From assembly GCA_037179515.1 (NCBI GenBank), contig JAXCGZ010007596.1, positions 124,925 through 188,924 of the forward strand: 64,000 nucleotides of DNA. The letters run 5' to 3'. This stretch comes from Halocaridina rubra (taxonomy: Eukaryota > Arthropoda > Malacostraca > Decapoda > Atyidae). Below, in pieces: positions 19,341 through 32,995 of this stretch. The notes beneath the pieces were generated by a model, which worked only from the letters and a program-made list of their open reading frames with translations, made no database searches and had not been told where the DNA came from. How positions within the stretch are numbered: position 1 is the stretch's first letter; each line of letters opens with the position of its first letter. The position numbers were made by a program, and so were the translations under genes.

Positions 19341-19346
19341 CAATCA
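19338..19346 (+). promoter_or_regulatory. Possible stop-codon readthrough context between ORF1 and ORF2
   Basis: The ORF1 stop and the next six bases read TAG-CAA-TCA, which fits the STOP-CARYYA consensus known from readthrough stops. The downstream frame is ORF2 in the same frame, with no further stop before the endonuclease domain. The first in-frame ATG comes only after the first endonuclease motif. This suggests ORF2 could be made as an ORF1-ORF2 readthrough product. Function is inferred, not shown. Confidence 0.5.
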
Positions 19347-22203
19347 CATTGTAATACAGGCTTATTGAAACATTTCATAAATATACAACACATCAATGCA
19401 CAATCACTTTTGGGTAATTTCGACAATATTGAACTAATGATCAGAGAAAATAACGTAGATATAATGTGTGTTTGTGAAACTTGGCTCCTATCTAATATGC
19501 AGTCTGGTTTTGTTGCTATACCTGAGTATTCTTTTTATCGATTTGATGGCGGTAGGGGGTGTGGGGGTGTATGTAAGAAATCATCTAACGGTCTCCCTAT
19601 TAAAGACCCCTGAAGTCGAGCGACCTCCTCATCTCGAAGACATTTGGTTGACTGTTCAGAGTGGGAAATTCCCTTCCTTCATCCTGGGATGTGTATATAG
19701 ACACCCTCATGCACTCAACGACACCTTTGATTACATCTCCGAGGTATTTCGGTCTGTCTGTTTGAGGAGCAAACCTCTCATTATTATAGGCGACTTCAAT
19801 GATAACCTTTTTCTTCCTAATAATAAAATGGGGAAATTAATTCAATCCCTCCACTTAAATCAGCTTGTGAATAAAGCAACCCGTATCACCGCTAATTCCT
19901 CCAGCCTAATTGATCTTATAATTACCAATACACCTAGTTTTATAGTTCACCACGATGTCTTACCTTGTCCTGTAGGAGACCACGAGCTTCTAATAGCTAC
20001 AGTTAATGTCAGGAAGGAAAAGAGACCGCCAATTGTTAAAACTTTCCGATCTCTTGAGAATTATTCTCAAAATTGTTTCTGTGACACTCTTCTTAATGAA
20101 TACAACATTTTAAATTCAATACTAACTACAGATTGTGTAAATTATCAAGTTTCTACTTTTACTGATGTTTTTACGAGATGTTTAAATGAATGTGCCCCTC
20201 TTACAACCAAAGTCATGACACGCCCTCCTGCCCCGTGGATTGACTCTCAGTTAAAAGAGCAAATGAAAAGGAGAGATGACCTCCTAAGGCAATTTAAATC
20301 TGATAGACAAAACTCCGAGATGGAAAGAGCCTATAGAAGAGAAAGAAACCTTACTAAAACAATGTTGTCCGAAAAGAAGAAAAATCATTTCAGGGAAGAA
20401 TTTTCCAAGTATAGGGGAAATATCAAAGGAACTTGGAATGTTATAAAAAGAATAATTCCTGCAAATAAGGAAATCTTAGAAAATTCTGACCTTCTCAGTG
20501 ATAATGTGGAAAAGCGAGTGAATGATTTTAATAAGTATTTTGCTAAAATAGGTAAGTCCACATATGAAAAGTCCCAAGATAATAATGACTTGATTATTAA
20601 TCAACCACATAATTGCCAGCCTCCAGCTGAAAGAAATATTATCAATAATTTTAGACCGCACCCAATCGATTTAGTCACACTTATTCTTATCATAAAGAAC
20701 CTCAAACCAACAAACTCTTGTGGTTCCGATGGGATACAACTTCGCTTCCTAATTGACTCATTGCCAGTTACAGTATTTTTCATTTTAGTCATTGTTAATA
20801 CATCCATTGTTACAGGCATTTATCCTAACCTCTGGAAGCATCCCTATATCATCCCCGTTTTTAAGAGTGGAGATACTAATAATGTTGAAAATTATAGGCC
20901 AATCTCTCTTCTCAGCATTCTGTCTAAAATACTTGAGAAGGTAGTTGCCACCCAGTTAATAAATTTCCTTGAATCAAATTGTCTATTATGTGAGGAACAA
21001 CACGGTTTTCGGCCTAAACTTTCGACCGAGACGGCCCTACTTAAAATTACTGATAAAATTTATAGTAATATTGAAAATAAGAAAATATCACTTTTATTAT
21101 TGTTAGATTTGTCTAAAGCATTTGACAGTGTACACCATCAAATTCTAATGAGAAAACTTTCCAAAGTTTATGTTGACTCATTTTGGTTCGAAAATTATCT
21201 GAAAGATCGAATTCAATCAGTTCGAATGGGCTCGACTCTCTCTTCTTCTTTAGATATCAGTTTTGGCGTTCCTCAGGGTTCAATTTTGGGTCCTCTGCTT
21301 TTCCTAATATATGTTAATGATTTACCTCAATTTATAAGAGATTGCCTACTTGTTATGTATGCTGATGACACCCAGATTATGCTTACTGGTGACATTGATA
21401 GAATTCCTGAAATCTTAAAAAGGGCTGAAGATATATTAAACTGTGCCAAAAGTTATTTTAACAGTAATGGTCTTTTACTGAACGAAAATAAAACTAAATT
21501 CGTTATTTTTGGATCAAATCAATACCTGTCCCGCATTCCTGAGAACATCAGTATAAATTTCAACAATGTTTCACTCTTCCCATCTAATAAGGTTAAAAAT
21601 CTAGGAGTTATTATGGACAGTACCATGACATTTAATTTTCATATCGATGAACTACATAAAAAAGTGAACGGGACCCTTATTTACTTGAACAGAGTCTATG
21701 AAAGATTCGAGCCTGATTGTAGGGTAATTGTAGTACAAACATTGATTTTAAGTATTCTCAACTACTGTCTGAGTGTTTGGGGTTCCACGACTAAGACCCA
21801 GATGTTACGAGTGAAAAGGCTCCAGAATTTTGCTGCAAGAGTTGCCATAGGGGGGGGGGTGCATAAATATGATCACGTGACTCCCCTCTTTGAGAGATTG
21901 GGTTGGCTAAGGATGGACATGAAGTTCATATATAATATCTGTCTTTTAGTTTTTAAAATAAATCATGGAATATTACCGGAATGGCTCTTCTCATTGCCAA
22001 CAGTTAATCAAGTGCGTATCAATAACGTCAACACCAGATATCAGAATTCTTTTTACGTGCCCAGAACTTCCACTGATATTGGGGCAAGAGCCTTAAATGT
22101 AATGGGCCCGAGACTTTGGAACTCTTTACCCGCAAACTTAAGAAGCTGCCAAACATTACCCTCATTTAAATCTCATCTTTTAAATCACCTACTTAATAAG
22201 TGA
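19341..22203 (+). pseudogene. LINE ORF2: endonuclease + reverse transcriptase, one frameshift
   Basis: The first ~75 codons (to about 19560) carry the start of an EEP-type endonuclease (INAQSL, CETWL). A one-base gain in the G-rich stretch at about 19549-19568 then moves the frame, and about 880 codons continue without a stop. Endonuclease sequence resumes (GCVYRHP, IIGDFND) and is followed by RT blocks: NYRPISLLSILSK, HGFRPKLST, LDLSKAFDSVHH with the first catalytic Asp, GVPQGSILGPLLF and the YADD catalytic motif. The C-terminus has the common LINE block GPRLWNSLPANLR before TAA-like TGA at 22201-22203. It would nick DNA and copy the element RNA. The frameshift disables this copy, but the RT itself is intact. 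Confidence 0.93.
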
Positions 22204-22396
22204 TTTTAGTCTCATTATTATCCTCCCATTGGGTAGACGAAGTGTACGTAAGGTTATTTTAATGTGTAAATATTTTGATTATGTGCTTTGCAAATTTCAT
22301 TTGTTTCATTTTGACATTTTACATTTGTAATTTGTAATTAGATTAATTATCATGTAATAGCCATTTTTGATGGAATAAAGTTTTTGACTTTGACTT

Positions 22397-22510
<114 letters not shown>

Positions 22511-23740
22511 AGAGCAAATATTAGAGCACATATGTTAGACTCCACTACGTAAAAGACAGGAACTACGGAGTGTGTAGAGACTACGTAAATATCTGGCACC
22601 CCAGATAAATTTGAAGTCAACACATGTCATAACCTTGGTCTTTTGCATACTGCAGAGCCTTACAATATACGCTTCCAAAAGATAGAATACAGTATATACA
22701 CACGAAAGGCTCTCCAACATCTAAAAGACAAGAGCTATGAAGTGTGTTTAGACTACATATTTATCTGGGGTGCCAGATACATACTTTACATTTCCAGTCA
22801 TGTACAAGTTGGAGCCTTACATATACTCTATTATTCATTCAGAGAGAGAGAGAGAGTGAAAATACTCTGCTCTCCAAAACCTAAGAAACAAGTGCTGTGA
22901 AGTGTGTAGAGACTACATATCTGGGTGGCCAGGTCACTGTATAGTGTCTAAGCATTTCCAAGCTTCTGTCTTTTTAAGATACTGGAGGCTTACATAGAAT
23001 CTCTTATCTATGTAAACCAACAATAACTAAAACACAAGAGCTTATAAATGTGAATATGCTATACAGTAACCTGGAATGTTTTACCTAAAACTACAATACT
23101 TCCTTATAGTCGTGCAAAAATAATCAGCTTAATAAATGCATATAGTTTGCTCTAGTTTAATACTACTGTTCATTGTTGGAAAGTACAGATCACCTAAGAC
23201 TATGGTTGCCTTGAACAAGATTCAGGAATATAACACTCAAACAGTAACTTCCATATTCTCATCCAGAGATCATACTAAGAAGGTTAATTTATTTTATATT
23301 CTTTACTTTTTATGTCGACATTGACTTTTCTTTTCACTGTGAGTGGTCATCAATGGTCAGAGCATCTTACCATGATGAAAATGGAGTTCCAAATCCAACA
23401 GTAGTCGGCTGGGTAAATGCTTCCCTTCTTATCAATGTTCCGGTTTTACGTCACGGACTCCCTTTTCTACCAAGGGCTAGGACGGTTGCCTTCTTGTGAA
23501 GGACTTGTTTTGGCAGATGTAATCATTACCCTGAGTGCATGCCCTTGCTAACCTCAGACCGTGACGGGGCGCAAACCCTCATATCCCTTCTTATCAATAT
23601 TAGTATCCTTACAATTTCCATATAATTTAATGAATAAATTCCATATAGACATTCACTATTGATTGGCGTGTTGTTTAGGGTTATGATCTGTGAATACAAT
23701 AAACCTATGGTGGCCAATCATGGATAAAATATAAAGGGTT

Positions 23741-24183
23741 AAACTTGGCATAAACAAAAGATAAAAACTATGTACAGTACTTCCTTTAAGATGAACCCAA
23801 GCACTGAGAAGGTTGTCATATTGATGTTTGTTTGGCAAATTAACATTACCTAATGCACTATAACAACAGCTTTTCCAGATCTTGTCCAACAGTCATACTA
23901 AGAGGGTGTTTCTTTTACTTTTCTCTAGCTTTTCTGTCAATTTTGATCCTAATTATTTTTGCTCTAAGAGGTCACTGCAGGTCACAGCATTGTGAAATAA
24001 AGTCATCTCTCAGGCAGAGCACTTCATCACAAAATCCAGCAGTAGCTGCCAGTGTGGATGCTTCTATTTTGACAATTTAAAAAATTTAAGTTTCCACGAA
24101 TATGAATAAAAAGCCAAAACAGAAATTTTCTCATTAACAAATATAGTTTGTTTAGGAATCGCTCAATCCATCAGGGCAAGATG

Positions 24184-24270
<87 letters not shown>

Positions 24271-24576
24271 TATTTATTTTTTTTTTTTTGAGGGTAAACT
24301 GATACATAGTTCCAACATAAGTTAAAACCAATATAAATAAAAGGGGAAACAGTCAAGTACATCCTCTTAATATAACATCAAGTACTGGAAATTTGGTCTA
24401 GTGCATAATCCAGGAGTACTGCAAGTCTTAAGTAAAATGCTACGTTCCACCAATAATAATAGTAAAAAAAAATCTGCAATGATTATTTTTGCAGTAACTA
24501 GAGAAGTTTTTACAAGAATAAAATACATACACAAGTTTCATCTTCACAAATGATTACGTCGGATTCCACATAGGAT
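23741..24576 (+). repeat. Array spacer, long B form (monomers 5/6)
   Basis: B spacer with (ATT)n at 24184-24270 and a T-run. It has no private insertion. Confidence 0.87.
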
Positions 24577-26487
24577 GTACGTACATTTGCTGATTCAGAC
24601 TGAGATATGTTATAGTAAGGTTACTCATGCCTATATTGATACTTTCCTGAATATTGTTAATTCAAATCATGAATTATTATTCTTGTGCATCTTGGATTTG
24701 CTACACTATTAAATTTGTTCTCTTTTTTTTTATCGTAATTGTATAAGATATTTGTAATGTTTGTAAATAAATTTTATTAAAAAAAAAAAAATAAAACCAG
24801 CCACGATGATGAGTCATATTCGTCCTTTTGATTAGGATGTGGCATGATGCCCTCCAATGACTACCCTCATTTTGGGAGAGGAAATAACTGGCTGAGTGGC
24901 ATGAATGTTTTTTTTTTTTTTAAAGTATTATATACCAAGGAAATCATGATTGTTTGATACATAGCATTTTCTGTCTCTGACTTAAGATATCTTGTTCTTT
25001 ACCTCATCAATTCCTTATTTATATATCTTTTTCTTTCCTCTTTTGCGAGACATTTGGTAACAATTCATTATTTGTAGATATAATTTCATGAATATCGAGT
25101 TGGTATGCAATGTATGGTTTGAGGCCCAGAAGACTTAATTCACACATAGTTTTGTTCACGTTCTTTTGTTGCAGGTAAAATGCAGTATATGACATGGTGT
25201 GGTACACTGTACTAAACCCAGTTTGCTTATAGTTCAGTATTAATGCAACAAAAGGAAAAAATTACCTACTGTGTAAGCTATGTGAAACAAGTATTCTGCA
25301 CCTCTTACTGTATGTGAATGTTGTTAGAAATTCCTCAAGGTGCGTAAGATATTGTCACATATAACAGAACTGAAAGCCCCTGAAGATATATCTTAAAGAA
25401 TACAGCTAATGGCATGGGGTATGGTATTTGGAAAATTAATAAAACATACTCATGCATTACATCATTCTAGAGGAATCAAAATTTTTTATCACCAGCCCAT
25501 AATGCCAATTTTTACTTCGTCCATACAGCTTGCAAGAACGTTTCTCTATGGAGTTCCTTCTTTTTCATGTGCATGTCTGACTTGTAAAAAAAATGCATAC
25601 TTTTAATAAAAACTTTCGTCATTTACTTCAGTTTGAGTTATCCCTCTAACAATATGTCTGGCTTTACATAGTCGGTATTCACTATGTCACTTATATTTAC
25701 TCTATAACTGATTTAGTGCTTTCATATACTTGGCACTAAAGACTATAATGATATCTCAGTATCTTAGTACTGTGCTCAGTAACCATTTTTGGGTGAAAGA
25801 AAGGACCATGAACACGCTCCTTGCTCTGTGCCTGGTTCGGCTCCCTAGAGGGAGAGGATACCAAGTCCAGCAGCAGTCACTCCCTTGCTGCTCCCCATCT
25901 CATGCCTATTCAGGAGGCATGACCACAGGATGACAATATTATTGTAATAATGATGGTAAATAAAAGATGAAATTAAAATATTTTTTTAATTTTAATAAAA
26001 CAAGTCTCCGGTTCAAATACAATTCTTACCCAGAGAAATATGTAGTCTCTACACACTTCATAGCACTTGTCTCTTAGGTTTTGGAGAGCTCTACATTCAT
26101 TCATTCATTCATTCATGCACTCTCTCTCTCTCTCTTTCTTTCTTTTGAGAGCAAATATTAGAGCACATATGTTAGACTCCACTACGTAAAAGACAGGAAC
26201 TACGGAGTGTGTAGAGACTATGTAAATATCTGTCATCCCAGATAAATTTGAAGTCAACACATGTCATAACCTTGGTCTTTTACATACTGCAGAGCCTTAC
26301 AATATACGCTTCCAAAAGATAGAATACAGTATATACACATGAAAGGCTCTCCAACATCTAAAAGACAAGAGCTATGAAGTGTGTTTAGACTACATATTTA
26401 TCTGGGGTGCCAGGTATGTAAGTAATCCCTACATACTTTACATTTCCAGTCATGTACAAGTTGGAGCCTTACATATACTCTATTATT

Positions 26488-26548
<61 letters not shown>

Positions 26549-27425
26549 AATACTCTGCTCTCCAAAACCTAAGAAACAAGTGCTGTGAAGTGTGTAGAGA
26601 CTACTAATCGGTTGCCAGGTCACTGTATAGTGTCTAAGCATTTCCAAGCTTCTGTCTTTTTAAGATACTGGAGGCTTACATAGAATCTCTTATCTATGTA
26701 AACCAACAATAACTAAAACACAAGAGCTTATAAATGTGAATATGCTATACAGTAACCTGGAATGTTTTACCTAAAACTACAATACTTCCTTATAGTCGTG
26801 CAAAAATAATCTGCTTAATAAATGCATATAGTTTGCTCTAGTTTAATACTACTGATCATTGGTGGAGAGTACAGATCACCTAAGACTATGGTTGCCTTGA
26901 ACAAGATTCAGGAATATAACACTCAAACAGTAACTTCCATATTCTCATCCAGAGATCATACTAAGAAGGTTAATTTATTTTATATTCTTTACTTTTTATG
27001 TCGACAATGACTTCTCTTTTCACTGTGAGTGGTCATCAAGGGTCAGAGCATCTTACCATGATGAAAAAGGAGTTCCAAATCCAACAGTAGTCGGCTGGGT
27101 AAATGCTTCCCTTCTTATCAATGTTCCGGTTTTACGTCACGGACTCCCTTTTCTACCAAGTGTTGGGACGGTTGCCTTCTTGCGAAGGACTTGTTTTGGC
27201 AGATGTAATCGTTACCCTGAGGGCAAGCCCTTGCTAACCTCAGACCGTGACGGGGCGCGAACCCTCGTATCCCTTCTTATCAATATTAGTATCCTTACAA
27301 TTTCCATATAATTTCATGAATAATTTCATATAGACATTGACTATTGATTGGCGCGTTGTTTAGGAATATGATCTGTGAATACAATAAACCTATGGTGGCC
27401 ACTCATGGATAAAATATAAAGGGTT
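24577..27425 (+). repeat. Array monomer 6 (type II)
   Basis: Type II core, very close to monomer 4. It has a short TC stretch (about 26119-26136) and (AG)n at 26493-26544. An extra A near 25592 truncates the 79-codon frame to 65 codons. Confidence 0.9.
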
Positions 27426-27689
27426 CTACCTACGGAGTACAACCCGCGGGTTCTCAATCGACCTAGCATATTGAAAAACTCCATAGTAAGAGGAGAGAAA
27501 GAACATGGGGATTGAGCATCAGTACTGCCCCCCGGGGGATTGTTGAGCCATTTGTGAAATAGTTCTCTTAGAAACAATGACTTTGGCCCATGAGGGTTAA
27601 TTGTGAATAAAACAACGACTCCTAGTAATCAATATTTGTTTTTCATTTAAGTAAAGAGAGTTATTAGTCAGCCTTCTTTGACATAGTAT
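27426..27689 (+). repeat. Array spacer, short A form (monomers 6/7)
   Basis: 264 bp spacer nearly identical to 16997-17260 and to the left edge of the array. Confidence 0.88.
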
Positions 27690-29213
27690 GTACGTACATT
27701 TGCTGCTTCAGACTGAGATATGTTAGAGTAAGGTTACTCATGACTATATTGATACTTTCCTGAATATTGTTAATTCAAATCATAAATTATTATTCTTGTG
27801 CATCTTGGATTTGCTACACTATTAAATTTGTTCTCTTTTTTTATCGTAATTGTATAAGATATTTGTAATGTTTGTAAATATAAATTTTATTAAAAAAAAA
27901 AAGAAAAACAGCCACGATGATGAGTCATATTCGTCCTTTTGATTAAGATGTGGCATGATGCCCTCCAATGACTACCCTCAATTTGGGAGAGGACATAACT
28001 GGCTGAGTGGCATGAATGTTTTTTTTTTCTTTTTAAATATTATATACCAAGGAAATCATGATTGTTTCATACATAGCATTTTCTGTCTCTGACTTAAGAG
28101 ATCTTGTTCTTTACCTCATCAATTCCTTATTTATATATCTTTTTCTTTCCTCTTTCGCAAGACATTTGGTAACAATTCATTATTTGTAGATATAATTTCA
28201 TGAATATCGAGTTGGTATGCAATGTATGGTTTGAGGCCCAGAAGACTTAATTCACGCATAGTTTTGTTCACATTCTTTTGTTGCAGGTAAAATGAAGTAT
28301 ATGACATGGTGTGGTACACTGTACTAAACCCAGTTTGTTTATGGTTCAGTATTAATGCAACAAAAAGAAAAAAATTACCTACTGTGTAAGCTATGTGAAA
28401 CAAGTATTCTGCACCTCTTACTATATGTGAATGTTGTTAGAAATTCCTCAAGGTGCGAAAGATAGTGTCACATATAACAGAACTGAAAGCTCCAGAAGAT
28501 ATATCTTAAAGAATACAGCTAATGGCATGGGGCATGGTATTTGGAAAATTAATAAAACATACGCATGCATTACATCATTCTAGAGGAATCAAAATTTTTT
28601 ATCACCTACCCCTAATGACAATTTTTACTTCGTCCGTACAGCTTGCAAGAACGTTTCTCTATGGAGTTCCTTCTTTTTCATGTGCATGTCTGACTTGTAA
28701 AAAAATGCATACTTTCAATAAAAACTTTCGTCATTTACTTCAGTTTGAGATATCCCTCTAACAATATGCATAGTTTTACATACAGTCGGTATTCACTATG
28801 TCACTTATATTTACTCTATAACTGATTTAGTGCTTTCATATACTTGGCACTAAAGACTAGACTGATATTTCAGTATCTTAGTACTATGCTCAATAACCAT
28901 TTTTGGGTGAAAGAAAGGACCATGTACACTCTCCTTACTCTGTACCTAGTTTGGCTCCCTAGAGGGAGAGGATACCAAGTCCAGCAGCAGTTACTCCCTT
29001 GCTGCTCCCCATCTCATGCCTATTCAGGAGGCATGACCACAGGATGAAAATATTATTGGAATAACGATGGTAAATAAAATATGAAATTTCTGTATTTTTT
29101 TATTTTTAATAAAACAAGTCTCCGGTTCAAATACAATTCTTTCCCAGATAAATATGTAGTCTCTACACACTTCATAGCACTTGTCTCTTAGGTTTTGGAG
29201 AGCTCTACATACA

Positions 29214-29294
<81 letters not shown>

Positions 29295-30534
29295 GAGAGC
29301 AAATATTAGAGCACATATGTTAGACTCCACTATGTAAAAGACAGGAACTACGGAGTGTGTAGAGACTACGTAAATATCTGGCACCCCAGATAAATTTGAA
29401 GTCAACACATGTCATAACCTTGGTCTTTTTACATACTGCAGAGCCTTACAATATACGCTTCCAAAAGATAGAATACAGTATATACACATGAAAGGCTCTC
29501 CAACATCTAAAAGAAAGAGCTATGAAGTGTGTTTAGACTACATATTTATCTGGGGTGCCAGATATGTAAGTAATCCCTACATACTTTACATTTCCAGTCA
29601 TGTACAAGTTGGAGCCTTACATTTACTCTATTATTCATTCGAGAGAGAGAGAGAGTGAAAATACTCTGCTCTCCAAAACCTAAGAAACAAGTGCTGTGAA
29701 GTGTGTAGAGACTACTAATCGATTGCCAGGTCACTGTATAGTGTCTAAGCATTTCCAAGCTTCTGTCTTTTTAAGATACTGGAGGCTTACATAGAATCTC
29801 TTATCTATGTAAACCAACAATAACTAAAACACAAGAGCTTATAAATGTGAATATGCTATACAGTAACCTGGAATGTTTTACCTAAAACTACAATACTTCC
29901 TTATAGTCGTGCAAAAATAATCTGCTTAATAAATGCATATAGTTTGCTCTAGTTTAATACTACTGTTCACTGGTGGAAAGTACAGATCACCTAAGACTAT
30001 GGTTGCCTTGAACAAGATTCAGGAATATAACACTCAAACAGTAACTTCCATATTCTCATCCAGAGATCATACTAAGAAGGTTAATTTATTTTATATTCTT
30101 TACTTTTTATGTCGACAGTGACTTCTCTTTTCACCGAGTGGTCATCAAGGGTCAGAGCATCTTACCATGATGAAAAAGGAGTTCTAAATCCAACAGTAGT
30201 CGGCTGGGTAAATGTTTCCCTTCTTATCAATGTTCCGGTTTTACGTCACGGACTCCCTTTTCTACCAAGGGCTAGGACGGTTGCCTTCTTGCGAAGGACT
30301 TGTTTTGGCAGATGTAATCGTTACCCTGAGTGCAAGCCCTTGCTAACCTCAGACCGTGACGGGGCGCGAACCCTCGTATCCCTTCTTATCAATATTAGTA
30401 TCCTTACAATTTCCATATAATTTCATGAATAATTCCATATAGACATTGACTATTGATTGGCGCGTTGTTTAGGAATATGATCTGTGAATAAAATAAACCT
30501 ATGGTGGCCACTCATGGATAAAATATAAAGGGTT
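27690..30534 (+). repeat. Array monomer 7 (type I)
   Basis: Last complete core, type I by its diagnostic variants. Its (TC)n is short and interrupted (about 29213-29286) and AG is about 15 bp. Confidence 0.9.
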
Positions 30535-30914
30535 AAACCTGGCATAAACAAAAGATAAAAACTATGTACAGTACTTCCTTTAAGATGAAACCAAGCACTG
30601 AGAAGGTTGTCATATTGATGTTTGTTTGGCAAATGGACATTACCTAATGCACTGTAACAACAGCTTTTCCAGATCTTGTCCAACAGTCATACTAAGAGGC
30701 TGTTTCTTTTACTTTTCTCTAGCTTTTCTGTCAATTTTGATCCTTATTATTTTTACTCTAAGAGGTCACTGCAGGTCACAGCATTGTTAGATAGAATAAT
30801 GAAAGCCATCTCTAAGGCAAAGCACTTTATCACAAAATCCAACAGTAGCTGCCAGTGTGGATGCTTCTATTTTGACAATTTAAAAAAATTAAGTTTCCAC
30901 GAATATGAATAAAA
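30535..30914 (+). repeat. Truncated B spacer at the right edge of the array
   Basis: The sequence follows the B spacer up to ccacgaatatgaataaa and then departs into aggagattaacacat, which is not seen in other spacers. This is the right breakpoint of the array. Confidence 0.85.
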
Positions 30915-30964
30915 GGAGATTAACACATACTTTTAAAACAAAACAATTTAATTTCAATCTAATG

Positions 30965-31120
30965 TTAATAAATAATATTTTCAATATGATTTCCATCATA
31001 TTCAATGCATAATTTGATGCGCTTTACAAAATTCAGGTGAACTCGATTGAATAGGTCTGCATAGTGACATTTCCTTTGTACCCAGACTTTGTGGACACTC
31101 TTATAATAAACGGATGGATG
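30965..31120 (-). pseudogene. Possible DNA-transposase C-terminal remnant
   Basis: A minus-strand frame ending at 30965 reads through RVHLNFVKRIKLCIEYDGN and ends HIENIIY. The spacing of R, CI, G and H-I/F-E resembles the C-terminus of several arthropod transposases, where a block like LCI..G.HFEH precedes the stop. Only about 50 codons are readable. I could not name the family, and it may be coincidental. Confidence 0.35.
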
Positions 31121-31765
31121 GAATTAACATTTCTTGCCCATTTCCAATAAACCAATTTAAACCCTCTTACGGCAATTACAGACAATCATAATGTATTTTA
31201 ATTCTTTAAACACTGAAATAAACATGAACTGCAAAGCTACCATAGGTCATATAAGGAATCTAATTATCAATTTACACAATGTAAAAAACATTAAAGTCCT
31301 TTATTAATATTATATGACTGATAGAACGTTAATGACTATACCTAGTTTATTACGAAAAGATAAAATCAAATACTAGTACTGTCTGTAAGATCCATACTCC
31401 TAACCAATGTGAAAATCTACCTATTCCCTTAGGCAGTTTGCACCTCTAGAAAAACCAGGGGAAATAACTTTCTGATAGTCCCTGACTAACTAATTTGTAT
31501 TCTTGACATAAGAGAATGGAAAGCCAGGATGAACAGGGCAGACTAATATCTGCGCTACATGATTTTTCTTGGATGGTATATGGCTGTGCCACCTGATCTG
31601 TCTCTTGTTAACGGCAAACAAAAATTTGCAAACTTAAGATGTCCTCCCGCCATTCTCGTCATACCATCCATATATTTCTCTCTTTGTAGGGGAGAAAGAA
31701 TGTCCCTTTCATAAACTGCTTTGTGGCATAAGAGGAAACTTAAAATTGATATCCCTGGTGGTTAA
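31120..31765. other. Intergenic, nothing recognised
   Basis: AT-rich sequence without an open frame, tRNA-like motif or tandem repeat that I can support. Confidence 0.5.
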
Positions 31766-32040
31766 AGACAAAGAACTCTACACTATTTATATAATCAGCT
31801 TCCCAGAGAACTAAAAAATGCTGGTTCAGTGTATACTTTTAAATATAATCTTAAGAAGTTACTCTTAAAGGAAGATTTTACTTGTAAATTTTAATAGTAC
31901 ACCCATCTTTATGATTTGTTTGTTTTAGTATGTCTATATCGTACACCACAGATGTCTATCTGGAATATATATGCATCTTATTTGAATACCCAATGTACGT
32001 TGGAAATAAAGATTTATTATTATTATTATTATTATTATTA
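31766..32040 (+). mobile_element. LINE 3' end (C-terminus of ORF2, 3' UTR, ATT tail)
   Basis: A frame from 31766 to the stop at 31892-31894 reads RQRTLHYLYNQLPRELKNAG followed by SVYTFKYNLKKLLL. This is the typical end of CR1/Jockey-group ORF2 proteins, where a LP..L/I..... S...FK..LK.yLL pattern precedes the stop. About 120 bp of 3' UTR follows, then ggaaataaagattt and (ATT)n. The rest of the element is absent or frame-broken. Confidence 0.7.
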
Positions 32041-32185
32041 TAGAATACAGCAAAACCCAATATGCACACTGGCATGCCTCTCCTCCTGAAAATTTCTCCC
32101 GTCACCCAATTTTTTATTGGCAAAGCAGGAGACCCAAGGTTAGGTATGTTGAGAGCTATGGCCACCCCGCTGGCTCAGGGAGATA
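32041..32185 (-). repeat. Possible SINE or repeat fragment
   Basis: GC-richer than its surroundings. On the minus strand it reads from agccagcggggtggcc to ggcatgccagtgtg and abuts the ATA-rich tail of the LINE on its left. It may be a second retroposed element sharing the tail. No clear box A or B is visible. Confidence 0.3.
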
Positions 32186-32512
32186 TGGAGCCTTGTTTAA
32201 ATAACTATCCTTTAATATGATCGCAATAATAACTAATTAATCCTCGCTCAGTCATGCCCTGTAAGTGGGTCAAGAAGAATCTCTTAACAAAAGCCTAGAG
32301 TTAATACCCAGAGGACTTGAGAAACACAATAAGAAGACTACTACTACTACTTCTAAAAATGTGATAATATTAACAGTAGTCGTTTCAAAACTACACAACT
32401 ACAGTACAGTACATAGTCTATGATGACTTTTAACAATATACCTTAAAATTTCACAAGAGATTTTTACTGCCAAAATGAATCCATGTAACATTAAATAGAC
32501 AAAATGGACTTA

Positions 32513-32680
32513 GTAAAGAGATGTTACCCCAAGAACCTCGTGGTGGTGGACACAGACAACATGTGGCTGGGGATATAAGATTGGGTGCCCTTACAACAGC
32601 CCCATGGCGGGTTCGAACACGGGCTTTGTCAACTCCAGAGTCAACTGTTCTAGCCACTAGGCCTGTTAAATGCATATCAG
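32513..32680 (-). repeat. tRNA-derived SINE, family B
   Basis: In reverse orientation it shows aggcctagtggctagaac (box A-like) and cccgtgttcgaacccgcc (box B-like, GTTCGAACCC), followed by the body cagccacatgttgtctgtgtcc. The same order of blocks recurs at 42836, 47606, 47905, 48463, 50347, 54596 and 56401. Confidence 0.7.
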
Positions 32681-32696
32681 ACTTTTACACTAATGA

Positions 32697-32995
32697 AGAA
32701 CTACTTCTTCTTCTTCTTCTCTCGCTTTTCCCATATCTATATGGGGTCGCGGTTTCTTATCAGCCTTTTCCACTCTCTCCTGTCCAATACTTCCTCTCCA
32801 CCGAGGTCCTTCTCTCTCAAGTCGTCCCGTATACAGTCATCCCATCGTCTTCGTGGTTTCCCTCTTCCTCTCACTCCCTCCACCTCTAGCTCAATCATCC
32901 TTCTACCAATCCAATCTTCATCTCTCCTCATACAATGTCCATACCACTGAAGCCTTCTTTCTTGCATCTTCTTTCCCACTTGTGTCACCTTGGCT
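32697..32995 (-). mobile_element. RTE-type LINE 3' end
   Basis: A minus-strand frame at 32737-32988 reads RRLQWYGHCMRRDEDWIGRR and later GKPRRRWDDCIRDDLREKDL, ending EWKRLIRNRDPI. This is the conserved C-terminal block of RTE-like endonuclease/reverse-transcriptase proteins in animals. The 3' end carries gaccccatata, gggaaaag and a (GAA)n tail at 32697-32720. Only the last ~85 codons remain. Confidence 0.8.

Noticed and set aside
32737..32988. Host gene with a basic C-terminus
   Set aside because: The sequence is the C-terminal block of an RTE-type LINE with a GAA tail; two further decayed copies occur at 51880 and 53060.
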